Positions 40,873 through 50,220 of a stretch of 64,000 bases of DNA are shown one piece after another. Numbering within the stretch: position 1 is the stretch's first letter; each line of letters starts with the position of its first letter. The position numbers and the translations under genes were made by a program. This stretch comes from Parazoarcus communis SWub3 = DSM 12120 (GTDB lineage Bacteria; Pseudomonadota; Gammaproteobacteria; Burkholderiales; Rhodocyclaceae). The DNA lies in assembly GCF_003226565.1 (NCBI RefSeq), contig NZ_QKOE01000014.1, positions 1 to 64,000 on the forward strand. The letters are read 5' to 3'. The notes below the pieces were generated by a model. That model ran no database searches and had not been told where the DNA came from. It was given only the letters and a program-made list of their open reading frames with translations.

Positions 40873-42486
40873 ATGCACCTTGCCCCTGTCAACCGCCGCA
40901 CACTCTGGATTACCCTGCTGCTCACCCACCTTCTGGGGCTGACCGCCCTGCTGGCCTGGGTTCTTGGTCAGACGCGCCCGGTGGAGATGCACGATCTTCA
41001 TCTGGGCAGTGGCGAGAAGCTCAAATGCGTGTCTTACGCACCCTATCACCGTCCCGGCCAGACGCCGTTCAACGAGCAGGGCTACATTGAACGCAGCCAG
41101 ATCGTCGAAGATCTGACCGCGCTGGCAAAAATCACTGACTGCGTCCGGCTCTATTCGGTAGACCAAGGTCTGGACCAAGTCCCGGAAGTGGCACGCGAGG
41201 TCGGCATCAAGGTATTGGTCGGCGCCTGGATCGGTCACGAGCGCAAGAAGAACGCCATCGAGCTCGACCGGGCCATCGCCCTCGCCAACGCAAACCCGGA
41301 CGTCGTCAGTGCGCTGATCGTCGGCAACGAAGTCCTGCTGCGTCGCGAACGCAGCTATGACGAGATGAAGGCGCTGATCGACTACGCCCAGGCCCGCACC
41401 GAAGTCCCCGTGACCTACGCCGATGTCTGGGAGTTCTGGATGCAGAACGCCGGCCTGGCCGAGTCGGTCGACTTCGTCACGGTTCACATCCTGCCCTTCT
41501 GGGAGGACGAACCGGTGGACATCGTCCATGCGCTCGAGCATGTCGCCGATATTCACGCCGAGGTCAGCGCACGGTTTGCCGGACATCGCATTCTGATCGG
41601 AGAAACAGGCTGGCCCAGCGCGGGCCGCCAGCGTGAAGAATCCAAGCCTTCGCGCGTCAATCAGGCACGCTACATTCGTGAATTCATCCATCAGGCGCAT
41701 GATAAGGGTTGGGACTACAACCTGATCGAAGCCATCGACCAACCCTGGAAACGTCGGCTGGAAGGAACCGTAGGCGGTTTCTGGGGCATGCTCGACGCCC
41801 ACACCCTGGCCCCCAAGTTTCCGCTTGCCGGCCCGGTGGCCGAACGCGAAACCCTGCAGAAACCCTTACTTGGCACCGCCATCGGCGCACTCATCGCGCT
41901 ACTGCTGGCCAGCCTCTCCGCACGTGGTCAAGGTGGCCCGATACGGCTGGCTGCGCTGACCCTCAGCGGTGCGCTCTGCGGCCTGGTTGCCATCCTGCAT
42001 TGGGAGCACGCAATGCTGGCTTACCGCAACATGATCGAGTGGACCGTACTGGGCGCGGTGGCAGTACTCGGCAGTATCAGCTGCGGCGTACTGGCCTGCT
42101 GGCATGGTCAGCCGCTGGTGTCCACAGCCTCGGCATGGCAGAACCTGCGTGCCCGCAGCAGTCCTTTCATCGCCCGCGATCTGCTGTCGGTGTTGCACGG
42201 TGTGCTGCTGTTCTCCGCCGCAATCGCCGCCCTGTTGCTGTTTGTCGATTCCCGCTATCGCGACTTTCCGGTCATGCTTTATCTGGCGCCGGCGATGGTC
42301 TTCCTCATTGCGGCCTGGACCGGCCAATGCGGTCGGGCAGAGAAGATCTGCGCTGCCCTCATCGCCATCACCGTGGTTGGCCGCTGGCTACCTGAACCCG
42401 CCAACCCACAGGCCATCGCCTGGCTACTGACGGGTCTGGCACTCGCCCTGCCCGCCCTGCGACCGCAGCAGCACCAACAAGGCTGA
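40873..42486 (+). CDS. membrane-anchored GH17 glycoside hydrolase (beta-1,3-glucan processing)
   Basis: 537 residues. An N-terminal membrane anchor (about 10-30) places a GH17 domain (about 45-320) outside the inner membrane, followed by about seven hydrophobic segments to the C terminus. The two catalytic glutamates are visible: E153 in VGNEVLLR (acid/base) and E244 in IGETGWPS (nucleophile). GH17 enzymes cut or transfer beta-1,3-glucans. Beside a GH17-GT2 glucan synthase, the likely job is branching, trimming or cyclising the periplasmic glucan, comparable to the ndvB/ndvC pair of Bradyrhizobium; the membrane half may help export. Product structure is inference. No convincing promoter is seen between the gcv terminator and the start. 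Confidence 0.85.
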   Translation: MHLAPVNRRTLWITLLLTHLLGLTALLAWVLGQTRPVEMHDLHLGSGEKLKCVSYAPYHRPGQTPFNEQGYIERSQIVEDLTALAKITDCVRLYSVDQGLDQVPEVAREVGIKVLVGAWIGHERKKNAIELDRAIALANANPDVVSALIVGNEVLLRRERSYDEMKALIDYAQARTEVPVTYADVWEFWMQNAGLAESVDFVTVHILPFWEDEPVDIVHALEHVADIHAEVSARFAGHRILIGETGWPSAGRQREESKPSRVNQARYIREFIHQAHDKGWDYNLIEAIDQPWKRRLEGTVGGFWGMLDAHTLAPKFPLAGPVAERETLQKPLLGTAIGALIALLLASLSARGQGGPIRLAALTLSGALCGLVAILHWEHAMLAYRNMIEWTVLGAVAVLGSISCGVLACWHGQPLVSTASAWQNLRARSSPFIARDLLSVLHGVLLFSAAIAALLLFVDSRYRDFPVMLYLAPAMVFLIAAWTGQCGRAEKICAALIAITVVGRWLPEPANPQAIAWLLTGLALALPALRPQQHQQG

Positions 42487-42825
42487 CAGGGCCCCCACGG
42501 CCGCATAGTCGTAGCTGTAAAGCACCAGGCCGGCGATGCCGGATAGCCAGCCAGCCCAGGCCAGCCGACGGCACGACAGCGCAAACGCCCCAAGGCCACA
42601 AGCCAGGCTGAACCACCCCAGGCGCTGATCATGAAAGGTCTGTACAAGACCCCATTTCAGCGCGCACTGCCAGGCGGGATCGCTGACCGCGCCCGCATCG
42701 CAGTTTCTGGGCAACAGGTTGTTCTCGATGACGCCGTAACGCAGCGACAATACCGCCAGCAGCATGGCAAGACCGGCGGTCCACACCACAGCACCACCAT
42801 ATTTACAGAAATTAATTCGCCCCAT
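42424..42825 (-). CDS. small uncharacterised membrane protein in the glucan locus
   Basis: 133 residues with four hydrophobic segments (about 10-28, 63-80, 84-98 and 100-118), three cysteines and a glutamine-rich end. No family recognised. A start with AAGGGA upstream and membrane-protein composition support it as real, though its last 63 bases lie antisense to the end of the GH17 gene. It points against both glucan genes, so it is not in their operon. Homologues next to GH17 genes elsewhere would confirm it. The following 256 bases before the synthase hold no gene I can support. Confidence 0.6.
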   Translation of the reverse strand: MGRINFCKYGGAVVWTAGLAMLLAVLSLRYGVIENNLLPRNCDAGAVSDPAWQCALKWGLVQTFHDQRLGWFSLACGLGAFALSCRRLAWAGWLSGIAGLVLYSYDYAAVGALSALLVLLRSQGGQGECQTRQ

Positions 42826-43081
42826 CCCGCTTTTCCCTTACAAATCAATTACCGCCTGCGGCGATTATTTCCTGTTGCAACTCAACTTGCGAATCACTAT
42901 CTAACGGCTTGAAATCGCGCATAAAATGCAATTCACCGATGACCCTGAAGCTGGCGGATTCTGTCACAGATCGACTGCTTTCGGCATTTGCCCTGTGCCT
43001 GAACCGGCCGGGCAATTCAGGGTCCGCATCCCACTTTCGTAGCACGACAGGGTTTTATTCCCTTCAAGGAATCTATCGAAC

Positions 43082-45694
43082 ATGAAGGACGCTGCCTCGC
43101 TTACCTATCGCCTGGCGCTCGCGTTTGCCATCGCAGTTCTGGTCGCCGTCGCCCAGTACTGGATCTGGCAGCAGTTCAACCGAGGCGCCGATTATGCCGG
43201 CGCCACGCAGAGCATCAAGGGTTTTGCCTACAACGGATTTCAGCGTGATCAAAGCCCGCTGACAGGCAAGTTTCCCAATGACGAGAACATTGCCAACGAC
43301 CTGGACCTGCTCGCCAGTTCGGCGGACAACCTGCGCACCTACGGGGTGCTCGACATCCCCAACCTGCTGGCCATTGCCGGTACCCGGGATCTGCTGGTCA
43401 CGGCCGGCGCCTGGCTGGATGCAGACAAGGACAAGAACGAGCGTGAAATCGCTGCTGTCGTTGAGGCCGCAAAGAAGATGCGCCACATCGAACGCGTCAT
43501 GATCGGCAACGAATCCATCCTGCGCGGCGACCTGACGCCTGCACAGATGATCGTCTACCTCGACAAGGCCAACAAGCTGATCCGCAAGCCGATCTCCACC
43601 GCCGAACCCTGGCATGTATGGTTGAAGAATCCCGAGCTCGCCAAGCACGTGGATTACATTACCGTTCACCTGTTGCCGTACCACGAGGGTGTCCCGGTCG
43701 AAGCGGCCGTCGAATACGCCTTTCAGCGCTATGACGAACTGGTCAGGACCTTCCCGAAGAAGAAGATCGTGATCGGCGAGATCGGCTGGCCCAGCAAGGG
43801 GCCGGTGATCGGCGCTGCGGTGCCATCGCTGGACAACCAGGCCCGCTTCATCCGCGAATTCATTGCCCATCCCCGCACGCCGCGGCTCGATTATTTCCTG
43901 ATGGAGGCCATCGACCAGCCCTGGAAGGTCGACATCGAAGGCTGGGCGGGTCCTTACTGGGGCATGTTCAACGCCGATCGTCAGCCCAAGTATGCGCTGG
44001 AGGGGCTGGTTCAGCGTGACCCGCACTGGAGCAAGAAGGCCAGCAATGCGGCCGTACTGGCTTTCCTGCCGATGTTCCTGATTGCCTTCTTCCTGACCGA
44101 CTGGAGCATCTCCGGCCGTGTTTTCCTCGCGGGCATGATCCAGGCCTGCGTCTCGACGTTGATTGTTGGCCTCAACGTCCCCGTCGACTACTACCTGACC
44201 CAGCGCGACCTAATCGGCCTGGGCATGCTGATCGCAGCCACCTGCCTGACCGCGGCCGTACTGCTGTCACACGGCTTCGAATTCGGCGAAATCCTGTTCA
44301 AGCGTAAATGGCAACGCCGTTTCATGCCGCTGCCTGCACATGCGCCGGAAGAACAGCCCTTTGTGTCCATTCACCTGGCCTGTCACAACGAGCCACCGGA
44401 GATGGTGATCGCCACCATCGACAGTCTGGCCAAGCTCAACTACGCCAACTTCGAAGTCCTCATCCTCGACAACAACACCAAGGACGAGTCCAAGTGGAAA
44501 CCGCTGGAAAAACGCTGTGCTGAACTCGGCCCACGTTTCCGCTTCTTCCATTTGATGAACTGGCCGGGCTTCAAGGCCGGTGCGCTGAACTACGGTCTGA
44601 AGGTCACCGATCCGCGTGCCGAAGTGGTGGGTGTGGTCGACGCTGATTACGTGGTCGATCCGGAATGGCTCTCCTGCCTGATCCCGCACTTCGACAAACC
44701 TGACGTTGCCGTCGTCCAGGCACCACAGGCTCACCGTGACTGGGAAACTCAGCCTTTCCGTCGCATGTGCAACTGGGAGTTCGACGGTTTCTTCCGCATC
44801 GGCATGCATCACCGCAACGAACGCAACGCGCTGATTCAACACGGCACCATGACCCTGGTACGTCGCCTTGCACTGGAAGAAGTCGGCGGCTGGTCGGAAT
44901 GGTGCATCTGCGAGGACACCGAGCTGGGCCTGCGCCTGATCGAGAAGGGCTACGACACCCGCTATGTGGACCACATCCTGGGCCGCGGGCTGACGCCATC
45001 GGACTTCGCTGCAATCAAGAGCCAGCGCTTCCGCTGGGCGTTTGGCGCAATGCAGATCCTCAAGGCCCACCTGCCCCACATGATCGGACGCAGCAGTCTG
45101 AACCTGGCCCAGCGCTACCACTTCCTGACCGGCTGGTTCGCGTGGCTGGGCGATGCGCTGCAACTGGTGTTTGCCTTCGGCAGCCTGCTGTGGACGCTGG
45201 GCATCCTCGCTTTCCCGAAGGCCTTCGGCCTGCCGGTGACCGCGCTGGCACTACCCATCCTCGGCTTCATGGCATTCAAGGCGGCTCTGGGTCCCATCCT
45301 GTATCGCCGCACGATGGATTGTCCGTGGAAGGACATCCTCGGCGCCTCCATCCTGTCGGTCGGGCTTGCGCATGCGATCGCCCGCGGCGTGTTCACTGGC
45401 CTGGTCAAGAAGAAAGGTGTGTTCGTGGTTACGCCCAAGGGCTGGAAAGCCAAGGGGGCGCTCGCCTTCTTCGGCCCCATCCGTGAGGAGATCGGCATGC
45501 TGGTCGCCCTGCTACTGGCGGCCGTCTCGCTGGTGATGCTGCGCGGCGCCAATGATCTGGAAACCCAGCTTTGGGTCGGCATCCTGGGGCTGCAGTGCAT
45601 TCCTTACCTTGCCTCGATCGCCTGCCAGATTGCGGCCTACATGCCGGAACGCCAGAGCCCGGCCTCCGAGATCAAGATGCAGCCGGCACACTGA
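43082..45694 (+). CDS. GH17-GT2 fusion beta-glucan synthase (NdvB-like)
   Basis: 870 residues. Membrane anchor (about 7-29), GH17 domain (about 38-315) with catalytic glutamates E144 in GNESILR and E233 in IGEIGWPS, two or three membrane helices (about 325-405), a processive GT2 domain (about 430-660), then five or so helices. The GT2 domain has DAD at 520-522, ED at 611-612 and QRFRW at 648-652, the D,D,D,QxxRW set of cellulose-synthase-like enzymes. This architecture is that of bacterial beta-1,3 (and 1,6) glucan synthases of the NdvB type, which build glucan from UDP-glucose and transfer it outside with the GH17 part. Whether the product is cyclic or linear is open. The ATG follows AAGGAA. 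Confidence 0.88.
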   Translation: MKDAASLTYRLALAFAIAVLVAVAQYWIWQQFNRGADYAGATQSIKGFAYNGFQRDQSPLTGKFPNDENIANDLDLLASSADNLRTYGVLDIPNLLAIAGTRDLLVTAGAWLDADKDKNEREIAAVVEAAKKMRHIERVMIGNESILRGDLTPAQMIVYLDKANKLIRKPISTAEPWHVWLKNPELAKHVDYITVHLLPYHEGVPVEAAVEYAFQRYDELVRTFPKKKIVIGEIGWPSKGPVIGAAVPSLDNQARFIREFIAHPRTPRLDYFLMEAIDQPWKVDIEGWAGPYWGMFNADRQPKYALEGLVQRDPHWSKKASNAAVLAFLPMFLIAFFLTDWSISGRVFLAGMIQACVSTLIVGLNVPVDYYLTQRDLIGLGMLIAATCLTAAVLLSHGFEFGEILFKRKWQRRFMPLPAHAPEEQPFVSIHLACHNEPPEMVIATIDSLAKLNYANFEVLILDNNTKDESKWKPLEKRCAELGPRFRFFHLMNWPGFKAGALNYGLKVTDPRAEVVGVVDADYVVDPEWLSCLIPHFDKPDVAVVQAPQAHRDWETQPFRRMCNWEFDGFFRIGMHHRNERNALIQHGTMTLVRRLALEEVGGWSEWCICEDTELGLRLIEKGYDTRYVDHILGRGLTPSDFAAIKSQRFRWAFGAMQILKAHLPHMIGRSSLNLAQRYHFLTGWFAWLGDALQLVFAFGSLLWTLGILAFPKAFGLPVTALALPILGFMAFKAALGPILYRRTMDCPWKDILGASILSVGLAHAIARGVFTGLVKKKGVFVVTPKGWKAKGALAFFGPIREEIGMLVALLLAAVSLVMLRGANDLETQLWVGILGLQCIPYLASIACQIAAYMPERQSPASEIKMQPAH

Positions 45695-45717
45695 CCGTAC
45701 GAGTCATCGTCTCTCCA

Positions 45718-45751
45718 GCAACAGCCCGCAATCGCGGGCTGTTGCATTTTC
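45718..45751 (+). terminator. intrinsic terminator after the glucan synthase
   Basis: GCAACAGCCCGC pairs exactly with GCGGGCTGTTGC over an AATC loop, then ATTTT. The T-tract is short, but the 12-base stem is perfect, and it stands between convergent genes. Confidence 0.85.
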
Positions 45752-45767
45752 GGCGAACCAATCCAGC

Positions 45768-46910
45768 TCAGCTCTTGACCGCCAGACGCCACAAGGAGGT
45801 GACTTCGGCCTGACGAGCGGCCGCCAGCGGATCGCTGTCATCGGCGGCCTTGCCGTGACGTGGGCGGATGTCCAGGCGGTCCAGCACCTTCAGCCCGTTG
45901 CGCTCGATCTCATCGAGCAGTAAGGCGCGACTGCGCAGGCCCAGATGTTCGGCCAGATCCGACAGGATCAACCAGCCCTCGCCACCCGGTGTCAGATGCG
46001 CTGCCAACCCAGCCAGAAAACCCTTCAGCATACGGTTGTCGGGGTCATAGACTGCCTGCTCCAGCGGGCTGGTCGCACGTGCTGGCAACCAGGGTGGATT
46101 ACATACGATCAATGGCGCCTGCCCATCCGGAAACAGGTCGACCTCCTGGATCTCCACCCGCCGCTGCAGACCCAGGCGCTGAAGGTTGTCGCGGCAACAG
46201 GCCAGCGCGCGCGGCGACTGATCGGTGGCGATGATCCGGTCAACGCCCCGCTTTGCCAACACAGCCGCCAGTACCCCGGTACCCGTTCCAATATCGAAAG
46301 CGAGTTTTCGGGTCGGCAGCGGAGCCTGCGCAACCAGATCAAGGTATTCGCCACGCACTGGCGAGTACACCCCGTAATGCGGGTGGATGCGCGCCCCCAG
46401 CGCAGGTATATCAACCCCCTTGCGCCGCCACTCGTGGGCACCGATCACGCCCAGCAGTTCGCGCAAGGACGCAACAAAGGGCCCCGAGGCCGGACCATAG
46501 GCCTCCTCGCAGGCCTCACGCACGTCGGGCGCACGCCGCAACGGAATCGCATAGTCGTCGTCGAAGGGAATCAGCAGCATACCGAGCGTACGGGCACGCT
46601 GTGCCTGATGCTGACGGTGCAGGTGAAAATCTTCGGCCGAGATCGCATTCTTGACAACGTTCCCCTTCTTGCGCTTGGCGGGCTTGCGCACCGCGCGTCG
46701 GGCCATCGCCTGCAGCAGCAGACGGGCATTCTGGAAATCCCCCCTCCACAACAATGCAGTACCCTCGCACGCCAGCCGGTAAGCCGTATCTGCATTCATC
46801 GTATCGTCGGCCAATTGCACCCTCCGTGGAGCGGGCATGCCGTTTTCTGCATGCCATCGTGCGGTGCACGGGCAATCCTGTTCAGTCCAGCTCAGTTGAG
46901 CTTCATTCAT
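45768..46910 (-). CDS. class I SAM methyltransferase with NPPW motif
   Basis: 380 residues. N-terminal 150 residues contain an all-helical part (LACEGTALLWRGDFQNARLL) and a lysine-rich linker; the C-terminal half is a methyltransferase of the MTS type: FDIGTGTGVLAAVLAKRG (motif I), IIATDQSPRAL (motif II) and VCNPPWLPA (motif IV). NPP-Y/W enzymes methylate nitrogen in rRNA bases or in glutamine of proteins such as release factors, so the target is a nucleic acid base or glutamine; which one is not clear. ATG chosen with GGAG nine bases upstream; a TTG at 46925 is a weaker option. Converges on the glucan operon. Confidence 0.85.
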   Translation of the reverse strand: MNEAQLSWTEQDCPCTARWHAENGMPAPRRVQLADDTMNADTAYRLACEGTALLWRGDFQNARLLLQAMARRAVRKPAKRKKGNVVKNAISAEDFHLHRQHQAQRARTLGMLLIPFDDDYAIPLRRAPDVREACEEAYGPASGPFVASLRELLGVIGAHEWRRKGVDIPALGARIHPHYGVYSPVRGEYLDLVAQAPLPTRKLAFDIGTGTGVLAAVLAKRGVDRIIATDQSPRALACCRDNLQRLGLQRRVEIQEVDLFPDGQAPLIVCNPPWLPARATSPLEQAVYDPDNRMLKGFLAGLAAHLTPGGEGWLILSDLAEHLGLRSRALLLDEIERNGLKVLDRLDIRPRHGKAADDSDPLAAARQAEVTSLWRLAVKS

Positions 46911-46974
46911 GGGGTCATGCTCCAAAGTCGTTCAGGTTGCGCCGGTCCCGTGCACGCCCCTGTAACACTCATCA

Positions 46975-48339
46975 TCAGAACACCAGCGCCAGGGCGCCGG
47001 CAACAAGCAGGACTGGAAAGGCAAAAGCGCTGACCCCCAGCCCGCTGCGTATCATCTCGCGCTGCGGTACATGACCACTACCGAACACGATGGCGTTTGG
47101 CGGCGTTGCCACCGGCAGCAGAAAGGCGCAGGAGGCGCCCGCCGCCACCAGCACGGCGACCGGAACATTGTCGATGCCCGGCGCAAGCTCGATGAACAAG
47201 GGCACCAGCAGGGCCGCACTGGCAGTATTGCTGGTCACCTCAGTAATCAGCATCGCAAAGAGGATCATCAAGCCCAGGCAGACCAGTGCCGGCAGCACCT
47301 CCAGTGGCCCGCCAAGCTGTGACGACAGCCAGGCCGCGGCCCCGCTGTCGGTCAGTACCCGGCTCAACGTCAGACCGCCACCAAACAGCAGCAGCACGCC
47401 CCATTCAGCGCTTTTCTCGACATCGGCCCAGCTGGCAAGCCGGAGCAGATGTAACAAGAACAGTGCGAACAAGGCCACCGCCGCATCAAAGCCGCGGCCA
47501 ATGCCAAGTGCGGCCGCCAGCGGTGCCCCGAAGACCCAGAGACCAACAGTGAGCGCAAATACCATCAGCATCATGAACTGAGACTGTCCCCAAACCTGAT
47601 CATCGCGAGGAGGCGGCGCAAGTTCGATCTGCAGATCCGGTTTCAGGCTCCATCGCAGGGCCAGTTCCATCAATGGCATCAGCACCAACACCAATGGAAG
47701 GCCCCACCACAGCCACCCGACGAAGTCGAGGCCGACATTGGCAGCAGCAATCGCGTTCGGGGGGCTGCCCACCAGGGTTCCAATGCCGCCGATATTGGCC
47801 GAAAACGCCACGCCAAGAAGCACATAGGCATAGGTCCGGCGATACTGATCCGGCGCCAGTGGCGACAGCAAGCCAAGCGCAAGCGGGAGCATCATCGCTG
47901 CCGTCGCGGTGTTGCTGATCCACATCGACAGCAATGCGGTCAACCAGAACAACCAGCGTGCGCACTGCCCCAGCCTGTGCCCTGCCCGCGCGATGACCCA
48001 TCCCGCCATCAGGCGATCCAGCCCCTGCCGATGTAACCCGGCAGCCAGCGCAAACCCGCCCAGGAACAGAAAGATCACCGGATCGGCAAACTGCTTGAGC
48101 CCCTCATCGAAGGGCAGCACCCCTGCAATCGCGGCGAGCAAGGGTACCAGCAAGGCCGTCACACTGACATGCAGGGCCTCACTGACCCAGAGCCAGGCCA
48201 CCGCACTGACGATGGCGAGCCCCGCGGCAACCGGCCCCAATGCGGGTTCCAGCCCGATCAGGAAGCCGAAAAACAGCAGTGCCGCGATGGCAAGATTGAC
48301 TCCGCGCAAGACAAACCCTCTCAACCCAGTGGCCGCCAT
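46975..48339 (-). CDS. SLC13/DASS-family sodium-coupled carboxylate or sulfate symporter
   Basis: 454 residues with 11 or more membrane segments. The two family SNT motifs that bind sodium and substrate carboxylate are visible: SNTATAAMMLP (about 145) and SNTASAALLVP (about 370), in the expected inverted halves, with VGSPPNAIA and VATPPNAIVFG after each. Members carry di- and tricarboxylates or sulfate; the substrate is not readable here. It begins four bases after the stop of the LysR gene, so regulator and transporter are translated from one message. Confidence 0.88.
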   Translation of the reverse strand: MAATGLRGFVLRGVNLAIAALLFFGFLIGLEPALGPVAAGLAIVSAVAWLWVSEALHVSVTALLVPLLAAIAGVLPFDEGLKQFADPVIFLFLGGFALAAGLHRQGLDRLMAGWVIARAGHRLGQCARWLFWLTALLSMWISNTATAAMMLPLALGLLSPLAPDQYRRTYAYVLLGVAFSANIGGIGTLVGSPPNAIAAANVGLDFVGWLWWGLPLVLVLMPLMELALRWSLKPDLQIELAPPPRDDQVWGQSQFMMLMVFALTVGLWVFGAPLAAALGIGRGFDAAVALFALFLLHLLRLASWADVEKSAEWGVLLLFGGGLTLSRVLTDSGAAAWLSSQLGGPLEVLPALVCLGLMILFAMLITEVTSNTASAALLVPLFIELAPGIDNVPVAVLVAAGASCAFLLPVATPPNAIVFGSGHVPQREMIRSGLGVSAFAFPVLLVAGALALVF

Positions 48340-48343
48340 CCGC

Positions 48344-49270
48344 TCAAGGCACGGCGGGCAGCGCAATCTCATGACTGTGCGCAACGCCTGCCGTCAAGGC
48401 CCGACAATCCTCCAGGAAGGTGCGCATTGCCGCAGTATGGTACTTGCCCCGACGCCAGATGAACTGGAATCGCCGGCGCAGATCGAGTTCAGGTGTTTCG
48501 ACCGGCACCAGACTGCCGCGCCGAAACGCATCACGCAAGGCCAGGCGGGAAATGCAGCCCAAACCGAGCCCGCTTTCGACCGCACGCTTGATCGCCTCGG
48601 TGTGTTCGAGTTCGAGCCGGGTGTTCAGTCCGCCCGGCCAGTGCCTGACCGCATGTTCAAAGGTATCCCGGGTACCCGAGCCACGCTCGCGCAGGATCAT
48701 CGGCTCGACGGCCAGTTCTGCCAGACTTGCCTCACCCCGCGCAGCAAGTGGATGCGAGGGTGCGCAAAATACCACGAGCTCATCGTCCACCCACGGTTCG
48801 ACTTCGATATCGGCATCACGCACCTGCCCCTCAATCAGCCCGATATCGATCTCGTGGTGCAGCAACTGTGCCGCAATCATGGCGGTATTGTGAACCTGCA
48901 ACTGCACTCCGCTCTCCGGATGTCGCTGCAGGAAACCCGCGACGATCAGGGGTAGCAGGTAGTTACCGATGGTCAAGGTCGCACCGACCTTCAGGCTACC
49001 CAGTCCGTGCTCTCCGCGCAGCAGGGCTTCAAGCTCATGAGCACGGTCCAGCAACTCTACCGCGCGTGGCAGCAACATCCTGCCTGTTTCGTTCAGATGC
49101 AGACGTTTGCCGTGACGATCGAACAACTGCCGGCCAAACTGGTGCTCCAGCTCAGCCAGCGCGGCACTGCTGGCCGACTGTGACAAGCTCAGGGTATCTG
49201 CTGCACGGGACACGTTCTCGCACTGGGCGATGGCAACGAAGACCTCGATCTGTCGAAGGCTGTAACGCAT
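48344..49270 (-). CDS. LysR-type transcriptional regulator, FinR-like
   Basis: 308 residues. Winged helix-turn-helix at about 1-60 (LRQIEVFVAIAQCENVSRAA) and a substrate-binding-type effector domain (about 90-300). Overall sequence, including SLSQSASSAALAELEHQFG, resembles FinR of Pseudomonas, the regulator of the ferredoxin-NADP reductase gene fpr under superoxide and in sulfite metabolism. The divergent neighbour here is indeed fpr. It is also followed closely by an SLC13 transporter, an addition to the usual pair. Similarity is from memory, so the symbol is withheld. Confidence 0.85.
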   Translation of the reverse strand: MRYSLRQIEVFVAIAQCENVSRAADTLSLSQSASSAALAELEHQFGRQLFDRHGKRLHLNETGRMLLPRAVELLDRAHELEALLRGEHGLGSLKVGATLTIGNYLLPLIVAGFLQRHPESGVQLQVHNTAMIAAQLLHHEIDIGLIEGQVRDADIEVEPWVDDELVVFCAPSHPLAARGEASLAELAVEPMILRERGSGTRDTFEHAVRHWPGGLNTRLELEHTEAIKRAVESGLGLGCISRLALRDAFRRGSLVPVETPELDLRRRFQFIWRRGKYHTAAMRTFLEDCRALTAGVAHSHEIALPAVP

Positions 49271-49310
49271 TGGAAACTGAAAAACCTCTTTATCAATTCA
49301 GCAAGTAACA

Positions 49311-49325
49311 GATATTCGAATTATC
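49311..49325. promoter_or_regulatory. palindrome in the finR-like/fpr divergent promoter
   Basis: GATATTCGAATTATC has a perfect eight-base core ATTCGAAT and near-symmetrical GATA/TATC ends. It is the only clear dyad in the 117-base divergent region and suits the T-N11-A style of LysR operators. A weak -10 (TAGACT) for fpr lies 25 bases downstream. Confidence 0.45.
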
Positions 49326-49387
49326 CATCAAACAGGTAAAGATTGGCAGCTAGACTGCGGCTCATCATCCTTCGATCGGAAGCTGCC

Positions 49388-50164
49388 ATGAGCAACCTCG
49401 CACAAGAACGTGTCCTCAGCGTCCACCACTGGAACGACTCGCTGTTCTCATTCCGCACGACCCGCAACCCCGGTCTGCGTTTCGAGAACGGGCAGTTCGT
49501 CATGATCGGCCTGGAGGTCGATGGCCGCCCCCTGACCCGCGCCTACAGCATCGCCAGCCCGAACCACGAGGAGCACCTTGAGTTCTTCAGCATCAAGGTG
49601 CCGAATGGCCCCCTGACCTCCCGGTTGCAACATCTGCAGCCAGGTGACCCCATCATCGTGTCGAAAAAACCCACCGGCACCCTCGTGCTGCACGACCTGA
49701 AGCCAGGCAAGCACCTCTACCTGTTGTCGACAGGCACGGGGCTCGCGCCTTTCATTGGGGTCATCCAGGACCCGGAAACCTACGAGCGTTTCGAGCGCGT
49801 GGTGCTGATCCATGGCGTACGCAACATCTCTGAACTGGCCTACGCGGATTTCATCGAACAACACCTGCCGAACAATCCCTACTTTGGCGATGCCGTACGC
49901 GAGAAGCTGATCTACTATCCGACCGTTACGCGCGAACCCTTCCGTAACAATGGCCGTCTGACCGACCTGATCTCAAGTGGAAAGCTCGCCGCCGATATCG
50001 GCCTGCCCCAGCTGAACCCCAGCCACGATCGCGCAATGATCTGCGGCAGTCCGGCAATGCTGGAGGACAGCTGCAAGCTGCTGGACGGCCTGGGCTTCGA
50101 AATTTCGAAGCGCATCGGGGAGCCCGGCGACTACGTCATCGAGCGCGCCTTCGTGGAGAAGTGA
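49388..50164 (+). CDS. fpr: ferredoxin-NADP(+) reductase
   Basis: FAD enzyme moving electrons between NADPH and ferredoxin or flavodoxin. 258 residues, the bacterial subclass. FAD-binding RAYSIASPNHEEHLEFF, NADP region LLSTGTGLAPFIGV, and the C-terminal MICGSPAMLEDSCKLLDGLG with terminal VIERAFVEK. In Pseudomonas this enzyme supports oxidative-stress defence and iron-sulfur repair. The ATG follows GGAAG. It is divergent from its probable regulator. Confidence 0.95.
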   Translation: MSNLAQERVLSVHHWNDSLFSFRTTRNPGLRFENGQFVMIGLEVDGRPLTRAYSIASPNHEEHLEFFSIKVPNGPLTSRLQHLQPGDPIIVSKKPTGTLVLHDLKPGKHLYLLSTGTGLAPFIGVIQDPETYERFERVVLIHGVRNISELAYADFIEQHLPNNPYFGDAVREKLIYYPTVTREPFRNNGRLTDLISSGKLAADIGLPQLNPSHDRAMICGSPAMLEDSCKLLDGLGFEISKRIGEPGDYVIERAFVEK

Positions 50165-50183
50165 CGCCTCACAAGCGATCAGC

Positions 50184-50218
50184 CTTGCCGTCACACAACT
50201 GCAGTTTGTAACGGCAAG
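50184..50218. repeat. long inverted repeat downstream of fpr
   Basis: CTTGCCGT-ACA-AACTG on the left is mirrored by CAGTT-TGT-ACGGCAAG on the right, about 16 pairs with one mismatch and two unpaired bases, and almost no loop. There is no T-run. It lies 19 bases after the fpr stop and two bases before the FNR-like box, so it could be a 3'-end stabiliser or a second operator for the peroxidase gene. Confidence 0.55.
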
Positions 50219-50220
50219 CC

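Noticed and set aside
42845-43045. A 66-codon minus-strand frame before the glucan synthase
   Set aside because: No ribosome site, no resemblance, and it occupies the likely promoter region of the synthase.
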